From assembly GCA_021823325.1 (NCBI GenBank), contig JAKAOG010000003.1:106498-170497 (forward strand): a stretch of DNA of 64,000 bases, given 5' to 3'. Origin of the DNA: an archaeon. GTDB lineage: Archaea; Thermoproteota; Nitrososphaeria; Nitrososphaerales; Gagatemarchaeaceae. This document shows positions 48,984 through 58,158 of this stretch, in pieces; the first letter of the stretch is position 1, and each line of letters starts with the position of its first letter. Below the pieces are notes generated by a model that made no database searches, was not told where the DNA came from, and saw only the letters and a program-made list of their open reading frames with translations. The translations under genes and the position numbers were made by a program.

Positions 48984-49191
48984 GCTTGACCAGTTCTTTC
49001 TCCGACACCAGGCGGTCGTCCTTGTCGTTCAACCGGTGCAGGGCAATCAGGTAGTCCTCATACTCCTCCAAGTACTCTTTCAGCGCCTTGGTGACGATGT
49101 ACGTCTTGGGGCGGTCCAAAGACTTCGCGAGTTCCTCGAGGCGCTTAGCGACGTCCTCGGGGAGCCTGACCGATACCGCTTCGCTCATCAC
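48973..49191 (-). CDS. ribbon-helix-helix antitoxin
   Basis: MSEAVSVRLPEDVAKRLEELAKSLDRPKTYIVTKALKEYLEEYED; overlaps relE. Confidence 0.88.
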   Translation of the reverse strand: MMSEAVSVRLPEDVAKRLEELAKSLDRPKTYIVTKALKEYLEEYEDYLIALHRLNDKDDRLVSEKELVKLDQ

Positions 49192-49260
49192 ATGTAAGAC
49201 AGCGATGACTTGTATTTATGATTTGCACGAAGAGGACTCGAACCCATTACTGGTCCGGAA

Positions 49261-49290
49261 CCCACAGGTCCCGTTACGAAACAGTTCAGA
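49261..49290 (+). repeat. second displaced, degenerate tRNA-Arg 3'-end plus flank
   Basis: cccacaggtcccgttacgaaacagttcaga, about 24/30 identical to 46113-46142. Confidence 0.65.
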
Positions 49291-49401
49291 GCTAGCTCTG
49301 TCAGGCAGAAGGGGCTTGGCGGCTTCGGGGACCCACCGAGCGGGACTTGGAAGACACCCTTCCCATGCCAATCCGTCGCACGTGAAAGCAGGACATTGTG
49401 C

Positions 49402-49809
49402 CTATCTTTGTGGCGCCCACAGCTCCATGATGTTGCCTGCCGGGTCTGAAAAGTATGTGCTCCACGAGCGTCGAGAGCCGTGCCATCCTCTCGAGTTCTC
49501 GATCTTGGGGCTGCACTTTACACCCTTGCGCCGCAGGAATCTGACGCAGTCTTCCAATTGGCCATGTTCGACTTCAAAGGCTATGTGCACTGGGACTTTG
49601 ACCATTTCATCTCCATAGCCGGTCATGAACCCTCTGTCTTCATGGGCAAAGCCGAAGTACTGTTCGCCAACGTCGGCGAAGTGGATGCGTTTCTTGTCCG
49701 GACGAACAGGAAATTCGAGCCCGATTTTTCGATAGAATCTGGCACACTCGTCAGTCTTTGCGGTGAGGAAGGCGACTTCGGCGACCCGCACGAGCGGTAG
49801 TTTCTTCAT
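49402..49809 (-). CDS. glyoxalase/VOC-family protein
   Basis: VAEVAFLTAKTDECARFYRKIGLEF...YFSDPAGNIMELWAPQR. Confidence 0.88.
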   Translation of the reverse strand: MKKLPLVRVAEVAFLTAKTDECARFYRKIGLEFPVRPDKKRIHFADVGEQYFGFAHEDRGFMTGYGDEMVKVPVHIAFEVEHGQLEDCVRFLRRKGVKCSPKIENSRGWHGSRRSWSTYFSDPAGNIMELWAPQR

Positions 49810-49862
49810 CAGGTGAAATTAGCCTGCGGCTTTGGCTTAAGAGCCTTGTCCGCCTAGATATC

Positions 49863-50564
49863 TCACTGACCGCGCGCTGATTTGAAGCCGTTCGTGACGA
49901 AGTCTCTGAGCTTCTTCGAGGCTCCCTCCTGAATCGGCAGCCCATGGCCAGGCAGGAGCTGTTGGAATTCTAGCTTCGAAATCTTCTCCACCGAACGCTT
50001 GACCTCCTCCATGTCCCTGCTCATGTTCGCTGACGCCAGTTTCAACTTACCTGAGCCGTCTGTCCTGAGGAGATCCCCAACGAAAATTGCAGTTCCCGGC
50101 AGATAGAGGGAGACGCTGCCGTCGGTGTGCCCAGGGGTGCCGATGACGGTCAGGGGGCCGACGGACGCCCCGTCCTCGAGTTCCAGGTCAGCTTTGACTC
50201 TCTCGACCTTCATCATCGAACCGAAGACGCCGAGCATCAGCCTTCCGAAGCCCCTGGCCTCCTTGAGCTTCTTCTCCCCCGAGAGCCTCGGCGCGTCCAG
50301 CTCACCTATGGCCAGCCTCGCCCCTGTCAGCCTCTTCAGGGCAGCGACGCTTCCCGAGTGGTCCGCGTCCGGGTGGGTCAGGACGATGAAGGATACGTCA
50401 GCCGGCTTCCGCCCCAGAGAGGCGACATATTCGAGGATCTTCTTCTCCTTCCCGGAGGTCCCCGTGTCGATGACGGCCAATCCCTGGCCGTCGAGCTCTA
50501 CAACGAACGCGTTCGAGAAGCCCATGCCAGGAATCTGGTGGACTCGGGTCTGAGGGATGTTCAA
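49863..50564 (-). CDS. MBL-fold metallohydrolase
   Basis: VLTHPDADHSGSVAAL, GTPGHTDGSVSLYL, LLPGHGLPI; TTG start proposed at 50564. Confidence 0.85.
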   Translation of the reverse strand: MNIPQTRVHQIPGMGFSNAFVVELDGQGLAVIDTGTSGKEKKILEYVASLGRKPADVSFIVLTHPDADHSGSVAALKRLTGARLAIGELDAPRLSGEKKLKEARGFGRLMLGVFGSMMKVERVKADLELEDGASVGPLTVIGTPGHTDGSVSLYLPGTAIFVGDLLRTDGSGKLKLASANMSRDMEEVKRSVEKISKLEFQQLLPGHGLPIQEGASKKLRDFVTNGFKSARGQ

Positions 50565-50673
50565 CTTTGGTGTCGCGGCCGGACCTGGTGTTCCGTTCCT
50601 TATAACCCGCCCGCGGCATTGACTCGACGGCCCTTGAAGGTTAATTAGCGCTCCACTGAAAGAAGAATTCGGC

Positions 50674-51312
50674 TTGTATATTCCGAAGTGGTTCAAGGAA
50701 GACAACGTAGAGGTACTTCAAGCGGAAGTCAACAGGATAAGCTTCGGGACCATAATCACCACCGGCCCTGCCGGGATAATGGCCAGCCGTGTGCCAATGC
50801 TCATCGACCCATCAAAGGGGCGGCTCGGGACATTATTCGGCCACATGGCCAGAGGGAATCCGCAGTGGAGGGAGTCTTCGGCAGGCGAGGGCCTGGCGAC
50901 GTTCATGGGACCCGACGCCTATGTCACTCCCAACTGGTATCCGACGAAGGAGGAAGATGGCAAGACGGTCCCTACCTGGAACTACATCGAGGTCCAAGTC
51001 CGTGGGCCCGTCTCATTCTTCGAGGACCCGAAGAGGCTCCTGGAGGTCGTAACCGACTTGACCGATCACCATGAATCAGGGTCAGAGAAGCCCTGGAGCG
51101 TGTCCGACGCGCCTGCCGACTACATCAGCAGAGAGTTGAGATCAATAGTGGGTTTTGAGATGCCGGTTTCAACAATCGAAGGCAAATGGAAGCTCAGCCA
51201 GAACAGGGTCAAAGAAGACCGGGAGGGCGTCAGGCTAGGCCTGGTCAAGCGCAATCGGCCCGAAGACGCGTCTGTCTCAAGGGAGATGCAAGCCCGCGAA
51301 CCGCGCGCATAG
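50674..51312 (+). CDS. FMN-binding protein (PaiB-like)
   Basis: MYIPKWFKEDNVEVLQAEVNRISFGTIIT...FGHMARGNPQWRE...AYVTPNWYPTKEEDGKTVPTWNYIEVQVRG. Confidence 0.9.
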   Translation: MYIPKWFKEDNVEVLQAEVNRISFGTIITTGPAGIMASRVPMLIDPSKGRLGTLFGHMARGNPQWRESSAGEGLATFMGPDAYVTPNWYPTKEEDGKTVPTWNYIEVQVRGPVSFFEDPKRLLEVVTDLTDHHESGSEKPWSVSDAPADYISRELRSIVGFEMPVSTIEGKWKLSQNRVKEDREGVRLGLVKRNRPEDASVSREMQAREPRA

Positions 51313-51368
51313 GGTGCGGGCAGGGGCTTGAACGCGCCCCTCTCCCAGAAAAACCACCAAGGGTGACA

Positions 51369-52079
51369 TTGCCATTGAAGTTCAGTATCTCGGACGAGAT
51401 ATTCCAGAGGTTCCCCGACTTCGTCTGCGGAGTGGTCATCTGCAAAGAAGTAGACAACTCCGGCGAAAGCGGCGATCTAGCCAGCCGGCTAAGAGCGGCC
51501 GAGTCTGACATCAGGAGGCAATTGACCGTCGAAACGTTGTCCACCGAGCCGCACTTCCTTTCCTGGCGCAGGGCCTATTCCTCCTTCGGAACAGACCCTA
51601 CCAAGTCCAAGTGCTCAAGCGAAGCGCTGGTTAGGCGAGTGTTGAAGGGGAACGACCTTCGGCACATAAGCAAGCTGGTTGACGCGTACAACTATGTGTC
51701 CTTGAGGTACGTTACTCCTGTCGGCGGCGAGGACCTGGGCTCAGTAGGCGGAGAGGGCATTGCGCTGAAAATCGCCTCAGGTCAAGAGCGCTTCGTGCCG
51801 CTGGGGGAGGCTGAAAGCGAGAGGGTGGACGCAGGGGAGGTCGTGTACGCGGCAGGAAACGAGATCCTTTGTCGAAGGTGGAACTGGAGGGAATCTGACG
51901 TCACCAAACTGACGGAAGCAACCAGAGACGCGTTCCTAGTCGTCGACGCGCTGCCGCCGCTCACCAAAAACGACGTCAGCAGGGCCACCAACGACCTGGC
52001 CGAGCTGGTCACTGGCGAATGTGGCGGGACGGCGAGGATTTTCCTGCTTGACGCAGAGAACGCCAACATAGATTGGTGA
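51369..52079 (+). CDS. B3/B4 tRNA-binding-domain protein
   Basis: LKFSISDEIFQRFPDFVCGVVICKEVDN...RRAYSSFGTDPTKSKCSSEALVRRVLKG; TTG start at 51369 or 51375. Confidence 0.75.
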   Translation: MPLKFSISDEIFQRFPDFVCGVVICKEVDNSGESGDLASRLRAAESDIRRQLTVETLSTEPHFLSWRRAYSSFGTDPTKSKCSSEALVRRVLKGNDLRHISKLVDAYNYVSLRYVTPVGGEDLGSVGGEGIALKIASGQERFVPLGEAESERVDAGEVVYAAGNEILCRRWNWRESDVTKLTEATRDAFLVVDALPPLTKNDVSRATNDLAELVTGECGGTARIFLLDAENANIDW

Positions 52080-52247
52080 TGGAACTCTGTTGAAAGAGTT
52101 CATTGTATGCTGGCCTTAGCCCTAGACGAGGGTCTACCTGCACCCTAGAATGACGCGGTGAGCGCCCCATGGAACCAATCCGGGGCCGGCGAGATCTGTC
52201 CGCCTTTGTCAAAAAGACAGGGGCGGGAGACTGGACGGCAGAGCCGC

Positions 52248-53027
52248 TCAGATCCTTACCGCTTCTATGACGAGGTGCAGCGGGACCTCCTGAAAGCCAG
52301 CCCCGTCCATGTCCCCAGGCTTCTCCTGTACATTCTTGGTGAACTCTGGGGTCGGCCCCGGCTCTTCGAGCGCCGTTATCGCGAGGCCGTTCGAGCTGAG
52401 AGCCCTGGCATACCAGTTCAGGGGACGGTGGTAGCACATGGTGAGAGGCTTGGATCCATCTTCCTTGTCCCAGGGGACTCGTTCGGCGAACGGGGTCCTG
52501 TAGCCCCTCACCTTCCTGTGGACTACCGGCTTGTTCCCCATGGTCTTCTCCGCCGTCCAGCTGGAGTTGGAGAGGATGTTGAAGCATGGGTGCGAGATGC
52601 TGGCGACGAACCTCCCGCCCTTGCGGAGGACCCTGGCCACCTCCCCTATCGCTGCTTCGGCGTCCTCCACGTCCATAAGGCTCATGTTCGCGAATACGAC
52701 GTCGAAGCTGGCGCTTCCGACGCCTCTCATCATCGTCGCGCTAGCGCGCAGGTACCTGACCCCCGACCCATCGTCCCGCGACTTTGCGTTCCTGATCATC
52801 CGCGGAGACGCGTCGACGGCCGTCACCGTTGCTCCAAGGCGGGCGATCCGGCGCGCTAGGTAGCCGTTCCCACACCCCAGATCCAACACCCGCTTGCCCC
52901 TGCACTGACCCAAGACCCTGAGGAGAACAGGGTCGATTAGCGCCCTGTGCCACAGGTCCCCCGTCTCTCCTTCCTTCTGGTCATACCAATCGGCGAGCTC
53001 TTCCCAGCCGTCACTGCTTGGTTTCAA
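52248..53027 (-). CDS. SAM-dependent methyltransferase
   Basis: RVLDLGCGNGYLARRIARLGATVTAVDASPRMI. Confidence 0.9.
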   Translation of the reverse strand: MKPSSDGWEELADWYDQKEGETGDLWHRALIDPVLLRVLGQCRGKRVLDLGCGNGYLARRIARLGATVTAVDASPRMIRNAKSRDDGSGVRYLRASATMMRGVGSASFDVVFANMSLMDVEDAEAAIGEVARVLRKGGRFVASISHPCFNILSNSSWTAEKTMGNKPVVHRKVRGYRTPFAERVPWDKEDGSKPLTMCYHRPLNWYARALSSNGLAITALEEPGPTPEFTKNVQEKPGDMDGAGFQEVPLHLVIEAVRI

Positions 53028-53144
53028 GCTTGGTCTGCCCTCAAATGCGTTGGTCTAAAAGCAGTCTACGCCTGCCGAAGGACGTGGAGTATGCCCACTT
53101 CGCCGTGCGAGAGAGGTCGAGAAGGCGGCCCACTTCTTCGAGGT

Positions 53145-53798
53145 TCACGCCTCGCGAGCCCTGCCCGTAGGTTTACGGGCCCGGGGTTTACGAGGTTCAG
53201 CCGCTCCGGCCAGCTTCTCAGTCCCTCCGTACCGAGGGATATCCTGTGCCACCACCCACCTGTGCATCGCTATCTTGCGTGCCCTCGTAAAGCCGGCCTT
53301 TTCGAACATACCCAGCGTCCCACTGCAAAGGAAGGAAGACGAGACCCTCTGGCCCGTGTAGTCTTCCGGGTACGCTTCTACAGTCCCGCCGCCAAGCTGC
53401 GCGATCATATTCAGGGCCTCACGGAGAGCGACGGTAGCGATCCCGTCCCCCCTCCGCTCCCTGTCGACGAAGAAGCAGGTGATGCGCCAGTCAGGGAGTT
53501 CCTCCAGCCCCGCTTCGTAGGCCTTGCGGCTCCTGATGTTCGGAAGCTCTGCGGCGGGACCGAACTGGCACCAGCCGACGGCCTCCTTGCCGTCGAAGAC
53601 CAGGGCCGCATGGGCGCGGCCTTCTCGGACGCGCTCTTCTTTCATCTTGCGGTAGAGCTTCGAAGGCACCCTTCCTCCTTCCGGGTCGAGATGGAAGGAT
53701 ATGCACCAGCATCCTCCGAATATCCCGTTGTGCTTTTCCACCAGCCGCGCGAACGCGGGCCATGTCCGCGAGTCCAGGGGCTTTGACGTTAGCGTCAT
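53145..53798 (-). CDS. GNAT-family acetyltransferase
   Basis: GWCQFGP, ITCFFVDRERRGDGIATVALREAL. Confidence 0.82.
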   Translation of the reverse strand: MTLTSKPLDSRTWPAFARLVEKHNGIFGGCWCISFHLDPEGGRVPSKLYRKMKEERVREGRAHAALVFDGKEAVGWCQFGPAAELPNIRSRKAYEAGLEELPDWRITCFFVDRERRGDGIATVALREALNMIAQLGGGTVEAYPEDYTGQRVSSSFLCSGTLGMFEKAGFTRARKIAMHRWVVAQDIPRYGGTEKLAGAAEPRKPRARKPTGRAREA

Positions 53799-53935
53799 GA
53801 AGCTGCGCGGAGGCCGTCCTTGACCCGATTCGCAAAAGGCTTTCGGCGTGCTCGGCGGCCCACTGGAGCCGCGGAGCAGGGGCCAGAGCCCGCGACACTA
53901 CGGAGAAATAGCCGAGACTAGCGAAGCCAGGTCGG

Positions 53936-55060
53936 GTGGGCAGGGCGGCAATCTCGAAGAAGGAAAGGGGCGTGATCGACATGTGGGTCGCGGACCCGGC
54001 CTTCAAGACAGACCCGAAGATAGTCGAGGCGTTCAGGTACGCCGTGCGCCATGGCTGCACCCACTATTTCCCCGCTCCCGGTTTCGACCCGAACGTGTTC
54101 CAAAAGGCGGTAGCGAAGCACTACCGACGGGCGCGCGGCTGTACGATCGACCCGCTGACCGAAATCGTCCCGACCCACGGAGCGCAGGAGGCGCTTTCCC
54201 TCTCAGTCCAAGCGGCAGCCAGGCCAGGGGACGAGGTGTTAATCCCTGAGCCGACATACAACGTGTTCATCGAGAAGCTCGAGGGGTTCGGGGTCAAGCC
54301 AGTCCTAGTCCCCCTTCTGGAGAAAGAGCGTTGGAGAATCGACTTCGACTCGGTGAAGTCCGCCATCACCGGCAAGACGAGGCTGATCTTCATCTGCAAC
54401 CCCAACAATCCGACGGGGACGCTGTGCGGCAGTAAGGACATGGAGGAACTGTCAGACATACTGACGGAGAACAGAAACGTCTCCGTCATCCTGGACGAAT
54501 GCTATTCGCGGATGCTGTACGGCGGAGCCGAGCACCACAGCCTGCTCGGAGAGAGGGAGCTGATGGACCAGGTGTACGTCGTCAACAGCTTCTCCAAGAC
54601 GTACGCTATGACAGGCTGGAGGCTCGGCTATGTGGTCGCCGCCAGGAAGAATGCTGACAGGATCAAGCAGATCTCTTTCGAGTACAACGGAGGAGTCGCC
54701 TATTCGGTACAGTACGCGGGGGCGGTCGCCCTGGAGAAGTGCTCCGGGTCCGTCAGGAAGATGCACGCTGAGCTGCGCATGAGGAGGGACGCCATGCTGG
54801 CGGGGCTCCGCGAGCTGAAAGACGTAGCTTTCGTGACGCCTGACGGGGGGTTTGAAGTGTTCGCAGACTTCTCGTCGTACACCAGTGACTCGGAGAGCTT
54901 CGTGAGGGCCCTCGAAGACGAAGCCCGAGTCAAGACCATGCCCGGACGAAAATACGGCCCCAGCGGCGAAGGACACGTGCGCTTCGTGTTCTGTTCGAAC
55001 ACCGCGGAAAGGATACGCGAAGGGACATCCAGGGTCGGCGCGTGGCTGGAAGACCAGTGA
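53936..55060 (+). CDS. class I/II aminotransferase
   Basis: HYFPAPGF, PTHGAQEAL, FICNPNNPTGTL, VNSFSKTYAMTGWRLGY. Confidence 0.93.
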   Translation: MGRAAISKKERGVIDMWVADPAFKTDPKIVEAFRYAVRHGCTHYFPAPGFDPNVFQKAVAKHYRRARGCTIDPLTEIVPTHGAQEALSLSVQAAARPGDEVLIPEPTYNVFIEKLEGFGVKPVLVPLLEKERWRIDFDSVKSAITGKTRLIFICNPNNPTGTLCGSKDMEELSDILTENRNVSVILDECYSRMLYGGAEHHSLLGERELMDQVYVVNSFSKTYAMTGWRLGYVVAARKNADRIKQISFEYNGGVAYSVQYAGAVALEKCSGSVRKMHAELRMRRDAMLAGLRELKDVAFVTPDGGFEVFADFSSYTSDSESFVRALEDEARVKTMPGRKYGPSGEGHVRFVFCSNTAERIREGTSRVGAWLEDQ

Positions 55061-55098
55061 AAGCGGGCCCGGCCGCCCCGACTGGAGCGGGCTCCCCG

Positions 55099-55700
55099 CT
55101 ATGCCTCGGGAGGGGATCCTCTCGTCACACTGTGATGCAAGAAGCAGGCGACCTCTCTCTTCCCCACGACCGCCAGGGCAGGTTCCTTCTCCCTGCACAG
55201 GTCGAAGGCCGACTTGCATCTGCTGGCGTAGCGGCACCTCTTGGGCATGTTCGTGAAGCTCGGCGGGTCTCCGGCGATCTTGACGTCGGTCACCTTCTTC
55301 GTCAGGTCGAAGGTAAGGACGCAGCTCAGGAGGTCCTGGGTGTACGGGTGCATGGGTTCCCCGACGACGTCCCCGGAGGCGCCCCTTTCCACCACCTCCG
55401 GGCGCGCATGACGGCTATGCTGTCCGATGCGTACTGCGCGACGACCATGTCGTGGGCGACGAAGAGGTGCGGGGTACCTGTCTTCGCGTGTAGGTCCATC
55501 AGGAGTCTGAGCATCTGGGCCTGGACGGAGACGTCAAGGTTCGAAGTGGGCTCGTCAAGGACGAGGAACTGAGAGTCTTCGACGGTCGCCCCGGCGACCC
55601 CTATCCTCTGCCCGCCAAGCACTCGTTGACGTACTTCGTCCTCGCGGAAGGGTCCATCCCCGCCCTGGCGGAAGGTTTCGAGAGAGGCCCGACTCGAGCG
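55099..55700 (-). pseudogene. degraded oligopeptide ABC transporter ATPase (Opp/Dpp-like)
   Basis: FLVLDEPTSNLDVSVQAQMLRLLMDL in one frame and HPYTQDLLSCVLTFD...GDPPSFTNMPKRCRYASRC in another; no Walker A. Confidence 0.8.
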
Positions 55701-55733
55701 TCGTCAGGGTGAAGACGCTCTAGGATCGTGCAG

Positions 55734-56003
55734 CTATGCCGTCATCATGAGGTTGGAGACCAGCAGCACGATGATCGCAAGATACCCGACAGAGAGCCAG
55801 GCCGCACTGGGTTCCCTCCCGACCGACCTCGTCCTATAGATGTAGGATATCAGCACGAAAGCGAGCAGGTCCAAGCTGAGATACAGGGCGAAGGTGTCTG
55901 TCGCGACCTGGGCGACCGGGTTCATGAGCCACAGCACGGGGAGGGTCACGACCTGCAGCGTGATGAGGAAGATGATCTGGATGGACTTCAGGTCTGCTCG
56001 CAA
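55734..56003 (-). CDS. small membrane protein associated with the cytochrome b locus
   Basis: 89-aa ORF with about 3 TM segments immediately downstream of cytochrome b. Confidence 0.65.
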   Translation of the reverse strand: MRADLKSIQIIFLITLQVVTLPVLWLMNPVAQVATDTFALYLSLDLLAFVLISYIYRTRSVGREPSAAWLSVGYLAIIVLLVSNLMMTA

Positions 56004-56004
56004 C

Positions 56005-57474
56005 CTATTCTCTCCACCCTATCTCCAGCGCCTTCACACGCCTGCGGATCGTCCCCGTCCTGAGGTCGAGCCTGTAGATCAGGAACATCGTGGAGATCAG
56101 GTCCCCAAGCAGGAGGACAGATGAGCCCGCGACAGTTCCGACGATGGCCACCGAGTAGTTGCCGAGCGCGACCCCCACGACGCCGTTGACAAGGACCCCG
56201 ATGGCGAATGCGCCCAATGCAAGCAGCACCGCGAACGCCAGCCCGGTCTTCAGCTCAGAATAGGGGATCTGCTTCGAGGAGGTCGTGGCCAGGGAACCCT
56301 TCGCGCGAGAGTACATTGCCCTATAGATGACCATCGAACCGACGGCCACGAGCAGAGCGATCCCGCCGATCACCAAGACCGCCTGTTCCACGGGTATGAT
56401 CTCTCCCGGAGTGATGAGCCCCCAATATGAAAGCGCCACGACTTCAGCGACGAATATCGCGCCCAGCGTGATGTAGAAGGGCCTCCGTGAGATCCTGCGC
56501 TCCTTGCTCCTGTCGATGAAGGGGAGCACCGTGAGGGCGACGAAGATCACGGTCACGACCGACAGCGCCGCCGCGAGTCCTTGGGGACCTTCGAAGACGT
56601 TTATCTTCAGCACCTGGTAGATCCACAAGAAGTACCAGTCGGGCTGGGGGACGTATTGGGCTGCGGCCGCCGGCGAGTATTCGGGTGGGAGGTTGAGCGG
56701 GAAGATCGCGGATATCAGGAGCATCCCTGCCCCGAAGAGCATCGACAGTTCGAACAGGTACATGGTCACGTCCGGGAAGACGGGAAACGTCTTCGGCTTG
56801 GCAGCCTGCTTTCCGCTTTCAGGGTCTGCGACCCCGTGAGACTCGAGCATGTACATCTTCACGACCAGAAGTATGAGAAGGACCGCGGGCAGGACGACCA
56901 CGTGGAGGTCGAAGAAACGCAGGATCTCCGCCGAGTCGCCCCCGGACCCGACGATCAGGAAAGTTAGCAGTGAAGAGACAGGCTGCGGCAGGGCGCTGAC
57001 CATCCCCACCCCGACGTCGGTCGCCGACTTTGACACGACCGTCCACGGGAGCAGGTAGCCGGTGAACCCGAATCCGAGGGTGACGAACCCCATCGCCATT
57101 CCGATCACCCACATGACCTCCCGTGGCTTCTTGTGCACGGAGACGAAATACCCCCTCATCATGTGCATGAAGGCGAGCATGATCATGGCATAGGCCGTGT
57201 AGAGGTGGATGGTCTCGAGGAAGCGGCCGTTGTACACGTTCTGGAAGATGTAGAGGGTCGAGGAGTAGGCCTGGGTAGGGCTGGGGACATAGTAGAGCAT
57301 CATTATCATCCCGGTGACCCCCTGTATGACGAACGCCACCACGGCGAGGGCGCCCAGCCAGTAGAAGGGGTTCAGTGCGTATTCAGGCACAGGCCTCAGC
57401 ATCGGGTAGCTCAGCCCGAGCCTCGAGTCGAACCATCCTGCGAGCCGCCCGAGGAGGCCTTGTTTCTCTTCCAT
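56005..57474 (-). CDS. cytochrome b (bc/b6f-type)
   Basis: Heme-ligand helices ETIHLYTAYAMIMLAFMHMMRG and FDLHVVVLPAVLLILLVVKMYMLESHG. Confidence 0.93.
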   Translation of the reverse strand: MEEKQGLLGRLAGWFDSRLGLSYPMLRPVPEYALNPFYWLGALAVVAFVIQGVTGMIMMLYYVPSPTQAYSSTLYIFQNVYNGRFLETIHLYTAYAMIMLAFMHMMRGYFVSVHKKPREVMWVIGMAMGFVTLGFGFTGYLLPWTVVSKSATDVGVGMVSALPQPVSSLLTFLIVGSGGDSAEILRFFDLHVVVLPAVLLILLVVKMYMLESHGVADPESGKQAAKPKTFPVFPDVTMYLFELSMLFGAGMLLISAIFPLNLPPEYSPAAAAQYVPQPDWYFLWIYQVLKINVFEGPQGLAAALSVVTVIFVALTVLPFIDRSKERRISRRPFYITLGAIFVAEVVALSYWGLITPGEIIPVEQAVLVIGGIALLVAVGSMVIYRAMYSRAKGSLATTSSKQIPYSELKTGLAFAVLLALGAFAIGVLVNGVVGVALGNYSVAIVGTVAGSSVLLLGDLISTMFLIYRLDLRTGTIRRRVKALEIGWRE

Positions 57475-57486
57475 GCGCCCACGTCC

Positions 57487-58119
57487 CTAGACGATTGTCC
57501 CGCCCTGGAGGTCGTTGCTCACGTCGTTAGACCCTGTGTCATGGCCGAACACTGAAGGGGGCCCCATACCGGTGGCGTAGACGTCCCCCGACGCGTCAAC
57601 TTCGAGCGTGACCTGAGGCTCGGGCCTCGGGGCGGGTCCTCCGATGACCTTGGCTGCCTGGGTGAGGTCGTAGACGCTGCCGTGGCAGGGGCAGTACCCC
57701 ACCGGGCCCGTCGCGACGTAACTCGGGTTGGCCGTGGGGGATTTGCCTGGGGCCACGTACCCCCAGATGCATCCGAGGTGCTGGCAGACCTGGCTGAACG
57801 CGACGATATCCTCGTCTGGCCCCACGCCTCCCTCCGCCTTCTGTCCCAGTTTCACGAGGATGTTTGGTTCGTTGCCCAGCGGATAGTTGAATATCACGAC
57901 GGTCCCTGTCGACAGTTCGTCCAGGCTCGAGACCTTCACCCTCGGGAACGTCTGCTGGGTCTGGGTGGGCACCGACGGGATGACGACGGACTTCATGACT
58001 GATGCGATGCCCGCGACGGCTAGAACTCCGGATATCGCGGCCGCGGCCTTCAGGAACTCCCTGCGCGACCCTTCTTCACCCTCGGACGCGCCCCTTCCCT
58101 CTCCCTGTTCTGACGTCAA
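57487..58119 (-). CDS. Rieske iron-sulfur protein with Tat signal
   Basis: SRREFLKAAAA Tat motif; CQHLGCIW...CPCHGSVYD. Confidence 0.95.
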   Translation of the reverse strand: MTSEQGEGRGASEGEEGSRREFLKAAAAISGVLAVAGIASVMKSVVIPSVPTQTQQTFPRVKVSSLDELSTGTVVIFNYPLGNEPNILVKLGQKAEGGVGPDEDIVAFSQVCQHLGCIWGYVAPGKSPTANPSYVATGPVGYCPCHGSVYDLTQAAKVIGGPAPRPEPQVTLEVDASGDVYATGMGPPSVFGHDTGSNDVSNDLQGGTIV

Positions 58120-58158
58120 GCACCGGCCCCCTCCCCGGCGGTATGGCGCCTCAGTTTA

